Assembly (NCBI GenBank): GCA_016195615.1
Contig: JACPZF010000038.1
Location: 1-19,429 of the forward strand
Direction: 5' to 3'
DNA: 19,429 nt
Source of the DNA: Candidatus Gottesmanbacteria bacterium
GTDB taxonomy: Bacteria > Patescibacteriota > Microgenomatia > JACPZF01
The notes under the pieces are model-generated. The model made no database searches. It saw only the letters and a list, made by a program, of their open reading frames with translations, and was not told the DNA's origin. Both the position numbers and the translations under genes were made by a program. Positions 13,814-19,429 of the stretch are shown one piece after another (the first letter of the stretch is position 1; each line of letters opens with the position of its first letter).

Positions 13814-15211
13814 ATGATCAAAATTTCTCTACCCGATACTGCGACCAAAGTAATTAAAATTCTTAAGGAGAATGGCTTTGAATGCTGGGCAGTTGGTGGT
13901 TGCATACGAGATCTTCTTCTTAGTAGAGATACAAAAGGTTGGGATTTTACGACCAATGCCGCTCCCGAGGAAATCCAAAAAATCTTTCTGGATTCTTTTT
14001 ATGACAATAAGTTCGGCACCGTAGGAATTGCCCTAAAAAATCTCAAAAAACAATTTCCTAACTTAGAAATTAATGACGAAAATGAGATTTATGAGATTAC
14101 TACTTTTCGAAGTGAAAAAGGCTATTCGGACCGCCGGCATCCAGACAAAGTGACGTGGGGAAAAACGATCGAAGAAGACTTAAAACGACGAGACTTCACG
14201 ATTAACGCGATTGCCGTTACTTTAAAAAACGATCAATATGTTATATCTGACCAGTTTGGCGGACAGGACGATTTAGAAAAGAAAATCATCCGCGCGGTTG
14301 GCGATCCCCATGAACGTTTTTCTGAAGACGCCCTGCGCCTGATGAGAGCGATTAGATTTGCCTCACAACTTGGTTTTACTATTTCCGAACAAACCATAAA
14401 TGCCATAAAGCAAAACGCTAAGTTAATACAAAATATTTCTTGGGAGCGCATTCGTGATGAATTATTAAAAATCTTAGGTTCCTCTTACCCTTATGAGGGT
14501 TTCGTTTTTCTTAAAAATACCAATCTTCTTAAGGAAATTCTGCCAGAGCTGGAAGCATGCTTTGGCATCGAGCAAAAAAGCCCGGGACGACATCATCTGT
14601 ATGATGTTGGTACGCATAGTTTTCTCTCCTTAAAAAATTGCCCGTCTTCTGATCCCATCACCAGGCTGGCTACTTTACTTCATGATATTGGCAAGGTTAA
14701 GCAATGGAAAAAATTACCAAGCGGAACGATTACTTTTTATAACCATGAAGTCGTTGGCGCCCGAATGGTAAAAACTATTGCCGATCGCCTAAGCCTTTCA
14801 AATGAGCAAAAAGATAAATTATGGACTTTGGTTCGTTGGCATCAATTTAGCGTTGACGAGCATCAAACCGACAGTGCGATCAGAAGATTTATTAAAAGAG
14901 TGGGCGTGCAAAGAATTGGCGACATGATAGATCTTCGTATCGGCGATCGCCTCGGCGGCGGCTTGCAAACTGCTACTTCATGGCGCTTAAAACTTTATAT
15001 GAAGAAAATTTCTGACGTGCAAAAACATACTCCTTCGGTCAAAGACTTAAAAGTTAACGGCCGTGATGTGATGAAAGTATTAAACATAAAACCCGGTCCC
15101 AAAGTAGGAGAAATATTGGGTGAGCTCTTTAAGGAAATTTTAAAAGACCCGACAAAAAATGAGAAAGACTATTTACTTGGAAGAATTCTTTCTCTCTTCC
15201 CAGAGAACTAA
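13814..15211 (+). CDS. cca: CCA-adding enzyme / poly(A) polymerase-type nucleotidyltransferase with HD domain
   Basis: This class II nucleotidyltransferase adds or repairs the 3' CCA of tRNAs. Visible are VGGCIRDLLL (27-36), the RRDFTINAIA motif (125-134), ERFSEDALRLMRAIRFA in the neck, and an HD domain with LLHDIGK (His290, Asp291). At 465 aa it has the length of HD-containing family members. One key feature is odd. The catalytic DxD appears as KGWDFTT (41-47), so the first aspartate is Gly42 and only Asp44 remains; GGT instead of GAT is a one-base change. The ATG at 13814 follows an extended -10 by 8 bp, with no Shine-Dalgarno. The 3' end overlaps the convergent secF by 39 bp. Confidence 0.93.
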   Translation: MIKISLPDTATKVIKILKENGFECWAVGGCIRDLLLSRDTKGWDFTTNAAPEEIQKIFLDSFYDNKFGTVGIALKNLKKQFPNLEINDENEIYEITTFRSEKGYSDRRHPDKVTWGKTIEEDLKRRDFTINAIAVTLKNDQYVISDQFGGQDDLEKKIIRAVGDPHERFSEDALRLMRAIRFASQLGFTISEQTINAIKQNAKLIQNISWERIRDELLKILGSSYPYEGFVFLKNTNLLKEILPELEACFGIEQKSPGRHHLYDVGTHSFLSLKNCPSSDPITRLATLLHDIGKVKQWKKLPSGTITFYNHEVVGARMVKTIADRLSLSNEQKDKLWTLVRWHQFSVDEHQTDSAIRRFIKRVGVQRIGDMIDLRIGDRLGGGLQTATSWRLKLYMKKISDVQKHTPSVKDLKVNGRDVMKVLNIKPGPKVGEILGELFKEILKDPTKNEKDYLLGRILSLFPEN

Positions 15212-16087
15212 AAGCGGTGCGGCGTTAAAAATTGACGAGTAAGTTCCTGAGACTATACCTATTAATAGTGCTACCACAAACCACTTAATCGTGGCGCCGC
15301 CAAAGAGGAAAAGTGACGATAAAGTAAAAATAACCGTTAAAGAAGTTGAGAGCGATCTACCGAGCGTTTGAATTATCGATTCATTTGTCACCTCGGCAAA
15401 ACTTTTATTTGGCAAGCGTTTTAAATTTTCTCTGATGCGGTCAAAAACCACAATTGTATCGTGAACCGAAAAACCGATGACCGTTAAAAGCGCCGTGACA
15501 AATAATGAATCAATTTCCACTTTGAAAAAGTGGCCAAAGATGGAAAATGTCCCGACGAGAACTAAAACATCGTGTAAAAGTGCAGCAACCGCACAAACCC
15601 CGAATTTTATCGACGAATATGGTTTAGGAACCGTCCGAAATGACCAAGCAATATACAAAACGATCATAACTGACGCGACGATAATGGCCAGAATGGCTTT
15701 TCGGGTTAACTCTTTACCAATCGTCGGTCCGACGGTTTCAAATCGCAATTCTTTGACTTCACCTAGTTTTTTACTTAACTCTTCTTGCAGTTTTTTATTT
15801 TGGCTTTGATCAATAGGCTTTAAACGTAGCAAAAAAGTATTCTCTCCGGAATTCTGTACTAAACCCGATTCTATTTTCTGCTCCTCGATTATTTTTTTTA
15901 TTTCCTCATTTTTAATTTGTCCGCCAGCTGGCGGATTGAATTTTAAAATTTGAAATTCCAGTAGTGTCCCTCCCGTAAAATCGATCGATAATCTCAAACC
16001 AAAAAAGAGCAGGGAAACAAGTCCGGGAATAATAATAAGTCCCGAAATCAAAAAATAAAACCATTTTTTACCGATGATATCAATCAT
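15173..16087 (-). CDS. secF: Protein translocase subunit SecF
   Basis: SecF works with SecD to pull proteins through SecYEG using the proton gradient. The 304-aa protein has the N-terminal membrane helix, the SIDFTGGTLLEF motif, a periplasmic-type domain, and the signature SVHDTIVVFDRIREN loop in a five-helix C-terminal domain. A perfect 16-bp palindrome (15920-15935) encodes NPPAGGQ in the soluble domain and looks like a small inserted repeat. The gene follows secD by 23 bp and ends inside the cca 3' end. Confidence 0.95.
   Translation of the reverse strand: MIDIIGKKWFYFLISGLIIIPGLVSLLFFGLRLSIDFTGGTLLEFQILKFNPPAGGQIKNEEIKKIIEEQKIESGLVQNSGENTFLLRLKPIDQSQNKKLQEELSKKLGEVKELRFETVGPTIGKELTRKAILAIIVASVMIVLYIAWSFRTVPKPYSSIKFGVCAVAALLHDVLVLVGTFSIFGHFFKVEIDSLFVTALLTVIGFSVHDTIVVFDRIRENLKRLPNKSFAEVTNESIIQTLGRSLSTSLTVIFTLSSLFLFGGATIKWFVVALLIGIVSGTYSSIFNAAPLLVLWEERKNSSK
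15920..15935. repeat. 16-bp palindrome inside secF
   Basis: TCCGCCAGCTGGCGGA is a perfect palindrome, translated as part of FNPPAGGQIK. The GC-rich core is like those in the longer elements of this window and unlike the A/T-rich sequence around it. It may be a remnant or minimal form of the same repeat family. Confidence 0.6.
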
Positions 16088-16110
16088 AAATTCTTAATAC
16101 TTACTTCTTG

Positions 16111-17412
16111 CTACTTAATACTCGCTGCTGGTTTATCTCGATAGACTACTTTTAAAAAAGTCTCTGTTGCGTAAATAGCGCTAAACAAGGAAACTAAAAT
16201 ACCAAGGGCGAGGGTTAGGGCAAAACCTCTTATTAAGCCGGTCCCAAACCAATATAAAATGCCGCAAGTAATAAGACTCGAGGCGTTGGAGTCCCTAATC
16301 GAGCTCCATGCCCTCTTAAAACCAAGGTCAATGGCGCTTTGGCGCGATTTACCCAAACGCTCCTCTTCCTTCATTCTTTCAAAAATCAAAATATTGGCAT
16401 CAACGGCCATACCGATACTTAAAATAAATCCGGCAATTCCGGCAAGCGTTACGGTAACAGGAATTAACTTAAAAAGAGCCAGGGTTAAAAGTGTATAAAT
16501 TAAAAGCGCCAAATCGGCCAAAACTCCCATTAATCCATAATTTAAAATCATAAAAGAGCCAACGATGGTTAAACCGATTACTCCGGCAATTAGACTTTTA
16601 TTAACCGATTCTTTGCCCAAAGTCGCGCCGATATTTCGCTGTTCGATAATTTTAATCGGCACCGGAAGAGCACCGGCGTTAAGCTGTAGGGACAACTGTT
16701 TGGTTTGAGAAATCGTAAAGTTGCCGCTAATCACGCCGTTTTTGCTAATGATAGCGTTAACTGTTGGCCAAGAAATGGGTAAATCGTCTAAGAATATAGC
16801 TAGCGGCCGATTTAAAAGTTTTTTCGTTAACTCCTCAAATTTTTTCGCTCCTTCGTCAGTCATCGTAAAAGCCACCACCGGTGTTCCTGTCTGGGGATCA
16901 AATTCCGCCCTACTGCTTTGTAAATCCTTACCCGTAACCTGGGTGGATTTAGTATTGTCGCGGGTAGGAATGGTTAATGCCGAGGCCGTTGCTTCCTTAA
17001 ATTCACGAAATTCCAAGCGCGCCGTTTGTCCAATTAAATTTATCGCCTGATTAATATCTTTAACGCCTGGCAATTCTACAATAATCCGATAGTCACCGCC
17101 GGTCTTGGCCGATTGCACGACCGGTTCGGAAACGCCGTATAAATTTACTCTTCTGTCAATTATTTCGGTAGCTGAATTTAACGCCGTGTCGCGATTCTCG
17201 GCCGTAACGTCTTTCATATCGGCTGACAAAACTAAATGCGTTCCGCCTGACAAATCTAATCCTTCTTTTATGGCTAAATCGCGATTAAATTTGAATGGTC
17301 CAAGGCTTAAATGTATTTCGGGCGACCATTTAAAACTTTTTGGTAAATCGATGTAAATTGCCAGAAGCGAAAGAATAATAATCAATAAAAAATTTTTTTG
17401 CCGGGAAAACAT
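16111..17412 (-). CDS. secD: Protein translocase subunit SecD
   Basis: The 433-aa protein (from the ATG at 17412) has an N-terminal helix, the DLSGGTHLVL motif, a P1-type extracytoplasmic domain (VVQSAKTGGDYRIIVELPGV) and the C-terminal membrane bundle with GMAVDANILIFERMKEE. SecD and SecF form one complex assisting Sec export. The frame opens at a TTG at 17421, but the ATG three codons later is the better start. TAGACT preceded by TG lies just upstream and could be a -10 box. secD follows the winged-helix gene by 45-54 bp and precedes secF by 23 bp, so they are likely co-transcribed. Confidence 0.95.
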   Translation of the reverse strand: MFSRQKNFLLIIILSLLAIYIDLPKSFKWSPEIHLSLGPFKFNRDLAIKEGLDLSGGTHLVLSADMKDVTAENRDTALNSATEIIDRRVNLYGVSEPVVQSAKTGGDYRIIVELPGVKDINQAINLIGQTARLEFREFKEATASALTIPTRDNTKSTQVTGKDLQSSRAEFDPQTGTPVVAFTMTDEGAKKFEELTKKLLNRPLAIFLDDLPISWPTVNAIISKNGVISGNFTISQTKQLSLQLNAGALPVPIKIIEQRNIGATLGKESVNKSLIAGVIGLTIVGSFMILNYGLMGVLADLALLIYTLLTLALFKLIPVTVTLAGIAGFILSIGMAVDANILIFERMKEEERLGKSRQSAIDLGFKRAWSSIRDSNASSLITCGILYWFGTGLIRGFALTLALGILVSLFSAIYATETFLKVVYRDKPAASIK

Positions 17413-17466
17413 ATGACCCAAGTCTACACTATTTGGATTTTTTCCTAAAGAGGTCTTCGGATAAAA

Positions 17467-18054
17467 TCAGTCGGAAACTTTTAACATCTCCTCTTCATCG
17501 CCAATGAGCATGAGTCTCGTACCCATAAGAATATCGACAATGAAAGGATCACGACGCTTTTTTCGAAAATTAAATTCTTCGTCTGTCATGGCCGTATAGT
17601 TAATTTCGTGACCTCTTTTTTCTTCTTCTGATTTTATTAAGCCATTTAATTCGGTAAGAATAATTTGTCCCACGAGTAAAAGATCCACTTTCTCCGGATC
17701 TAGCGGCATGTGCCTCACAAATCTTCCGGAAAACATGGCGTATTTAACTCTGCCGATCTTATTTTTATTTTTAATCAAATCGTGACCAAGGCCTGAAGTT
17801 TTGGCAACTAGGTTTGCAAGATCAGCATAGAGGGGATAGTCTTTCCGTAAAGCATAATAAAGACGGTTAGCGCGGGGCTCTTTACTCAAAAGTCCAGCTT
17901 TTTCCAGATGCGCCAGTTCGCGACGAATGGCATTAATCTCTTCGTCGGTACGTCTGACAACCTCACGAACATGAAAAATTTGGCCGGGGTTTTGAAAAAA
18001 GAGATTAAATACTTTCACCCTGACCCGAGAGATTACTATGTCTTCAATAAACAT
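17467..18054 (-). CDS. Winged-helix protein with nucleotidyltransferase-like domain
   Basis: The first 75 residues form a winged helix of the ArsR/MarR sort (VREVVRRTDEEINAIRRELAHLEKAGLLSKE, then the RLYYALRKDYP wing). The rest resembles the MNT-type minimal nucleotidyltransferase fold. The usual GSxxxG...DxD appears only as MFSGRF (107-112) and VDLLLVG (123-129), so catalysis is doubtful. It is probably a DNA-binding regulator with a degenerate sensor domain. AAAGGAG lies 6 nt before the ATG, one of the few good ribosome sites among the housekeeping genes. It is placed between a DUF3048 protein and secDF in one direction of transcription, which suggests control of envelope or export genes, but the target is unknown. 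Confidence 0.75.
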   Translation of the reverse strand: MFIEDIVISRVRVKVFNLFFQNPGQIFHVREVVRRTDEEINAIRRELAHLEKAGLLSKEPRANRLYYALRKDYPLYADLANLVAKTSGLGHDLIKNKNKIGRVKYAMFSGRFVRHMPLDPEKVDLLLVGQIILTELNGLIKSEEEKRGHEINYTAMTDEEFNFRKKRRDPFIVDILMGTRLMLIGDEEEMLKVSD

Positions 18055-18089
18055 AATACTCCTTTTGGGCAGGCAGCTTTAATTTTCAT

Positions 18090-18120
18090 TAACTTTTCGT
18101 TAACTTTCGTTAACTTTCGT
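18090..18120. repeat. 10-bp tandem repeat at a stop codon
   Basis: TAACTTTTCGT (18090-18100) is followed by two exact TAACTTTCGT units (18101-18120). On the minus strand the units span the last codons and stop of the DUF3048 gene and run into the leader of the next gene. Each added unit would change the C-terminus and the spacing. Confidence 0.85.
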
Positions 18121-19290
18121 TCCGCTTGGCAATACTTCAAACCAGATTCTACCACGATTTAACTTAACTTCTCCACCAGTATTGCTATCAATAAGCTTTA
18201 AGCGAGAGATACGGTCTTTTTTTTGCCAGGTGGCAGAAATTTTCTTTCCATCTTGATAAACCTTTGCCGATCCGGTTCCTTTATCTTTATATAAAAGATG
18301 GACGTTATTTTCATAACCGTCGTTGGCGTTTTGTTCCGCCATGAAAAGCACTACCACGTTTTTGGCGCTTAACTGGGTATTGTTGTCCTTATCCATATGG
18401 GGTTGGTTAGCATTTAAACGTAAATAGCTATTCGTTTTCTTATCATAGTTCCATTGCACCGCGTAATCGCTATAGCCTTTCCAGAAAATAAAGCCCAGCG
18501 AGGCAGTTTCGGGTCTGGTTTCGACTTTGGCGTCATCTTTAAATTCGTAAGGAATAAATTTTGTATCCCAGGCTACGCCTTTTTTATCAACATTGGTCAA
18601 CTCGCGATTTTTACCCACATAGGCCCAAAGTTTTTCCGTCGTCGAGTACATGGTATGCTCGGTCGCGACTTCGTGACCTAAGCGATCATAATCACGCCAA
18701 AACGTAGGGAAACCCACGGAAAACTGATTGATGTCGTTTACGCCAACCCAATCATAATCATCCAATTGCCCAAGAGCGTTGGCCGGTCCCGGGCTGTTAG
18801 CGCCGCCAACATGAACATATAAAGGCTTGTCGCCGTATTCAGAGGCAAAGTCAATGAAATAAGTTCTAGCACTTCTAATGGGACCGAGCTCTACATCCTC
18901 GGCAGCTGCCTGACAATAAAAAAGGGCTAGAAATCTGGTTATCCCGCCTTCGGCTACGGCTTCATAAACAACGTCAGAGTGTGATAATCCTGATTGGGGA
19001 CGAGAATCCATATGGTTTTCGATCATCACGGCAAGCGGCCTTCTCGTCGCCCAAGTATCCTTTTCCATTTTGGTAAATTTATCACCATTTAAAGGACAGG
19101 TTTGGTCGCGGGGAATACTGGGGTCGATTTTAAATTTACTGCCAGCTGGCGTAATCACGGTCGGAGAAATGATTTGATCGGTAGTTGGCCCAAGACCCAA
19201 AACTTTTAGCGCGCCGAAACTTAAAACGCTTGCTAATAAATATAAAGCTGTCCCCAGCTTTAACAGTTTTTTCTTATCCATAATATCCAT
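18100..19290 (-). CDS. DUF3048-family (YerB-like) exported protein
   Basis: This 396-aa protein has the DUF3048 signature: RPLAVMIENH, SRPQSGLSHSDVVYEAVAEGG-type residues, ITRFLALFY and GPIRSARTYF, followed by the DUF3048 C-terminal domain from about residue 260. Bacillus YerB is an envelope lipoprotein of the same family; function is unresolved. Residues about 10-33 are a hydrophobic signal or anchor without a lipobox Cys at the cleavage point. The start is at 19290 or, three codons later, at 19281; neither has a Shine-Dalgarno. A TATAAT box (19320-19315) lies 25 bp upstream. It leads a probable minus-strand run with the winged-helix gene and secDF. Confidence 0.88.
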   Translation of the reverse strand: MDIMDKKKLLKLGTALYLLASVLSFGALKVLGLGPTTDQIISPTVITPAGSKFKIDPSIPRDQTCPLNGDKFTKMEKDTWATRRPLAVMIENHMDSRPQSGLSHSDVVYEAVAEGGITRFLALFYCQAAAEDVELGPIRSARTYFIDFASEYGDKPLYVHVGGANSPGPANALGQLDDYDWVGVNDINQFSVGFPTFWRDYDRLGHEVATEHTMYSTTEKLWAYVGKNRELTNVDKKGVAWDTKFIPYEFKDDAKVETRPETASLGFIFWKGYSDYAVQWNYDKKTNSYLRLNANQPHMDKDNNTQLSAKNVVVLFMAEQNANDGYENNVHLLYKDKGTGSAKVYQDGKKISATWQKKDRISRLKLIDSNTGGEVKLNRGRIWFEVLPSGTKVNES

Positions 19291-19320
19291 AGGGTCTTGT
19301 CTACTTAACTAATAATTATA

Positions 19321-19429
19321 GGTTAAATAATTCGACGAGTTTCTTTAGGGATTTTTCTAAGTTTCCCCGGTTGTTAAACCGCCACTCGGATTCCTTTAAG
19401 TATAACAAGAATTTGTTTTTGGCAACACC
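19321..19429 (-). promoter_or_regulatory. Upstream region of the DUF3048 gene with possible structured leader
   Basis: A TATACT box with TGT before it lies at 19403-19398, with TTGCCA 15 bp further up. Downstream on the minus strand CGAGT and ACTCG (about 19387 and 19339) enclose two hairpins, CGGTT-TAAC-AACCG and CTTAG...CTAAAG, as in a three-way junction. No known riboswitch class fits. A second -10 (TATAAT, 19320-19315) could bypass this leader entirely. Confidence 0.35.

Noticed and set aside
16259..17356. Several plus-strand ORFs of 79-109 aa across secD
   Set aside because: They are antisense frames of secD with no ribosome sites and no family resemblance.

Overview
This looks like a chromosomal segment of a small, compact bacterial genome, most probably a Candidate Phyla Radiation (Patescibacteria) member and perhaps Microgenomates-like. 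That placement is inferred from gene content and style. The aspartyl-tRNA synthetase is archaeal-type and carries an extra editing domain. There is a DUF3048 (YerB-like) protein and separate secD and secF. Convergent genes overlap at their 3' ends. Many starts have a -10 box almost touching the ATG and no Shine-Dalgarno. Short GC-rich palindromes are scattered between and inside genes. UGA is used as a stop (era, aspS), so this is not a UGA-recoded lineage.

Layout: 1-250 holds a tRNA-Gln(CTG) on the minus strand and a palindromic repeat. era (+) and gltX (-) converge at 1.1 kb. gltX diverges from an unrecognised membrane-anchored protein (2635-3708, +). From 8.3 kb down to 3.7 kb runs a minus-strand transcription unit. 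It starts at a consensus promoter and a T-box riboswitch with a clear antiterminator and terminator. It continues through an archaeal-type PEP carboxylase (frameshifted at a C7 run), an AspRS fused to a YbaK-type deacylase domain, and a D-Ala-D-Ala carboxypeptidase. Oxaloacetate supply (PEPC) and aspartate charging (AspRS) therefore sit behind one tRNA-sensing switch. The bulge base of the antiterminator fits tRNAs with G73, which include tRNA-Asp and tRNA-Asn.

8.3-11.0 kb is the accessory part. It has a hicBA toxin-antitoxin pair (-) and an opposing promoter that shares its -35 position. Next come a 20-codon ORF with a strong terminator and an untranslated stretch with competing hairpins. 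The region ends with a 29-aa basic peptide and a 582-aa protein of unknown function, both behind near-identical, full-strength Shine-Dalgarno sequences. This is the best candidate for an undescribed system.

11.0-19.4 kb returns to housekeeping genes. An M42 peptidase (+) converges on recJ (-). recJ diverges from cca (+), and cca converges on a minus-strand run of DUF3048 protein, winged-helix/nucleotidyltransferase-like regulator, secD and secF. Palindromic elements lie in frame inside gltX, recJ and secF. The Cca enzyme appears to lack one of its two catalytic aspartates.
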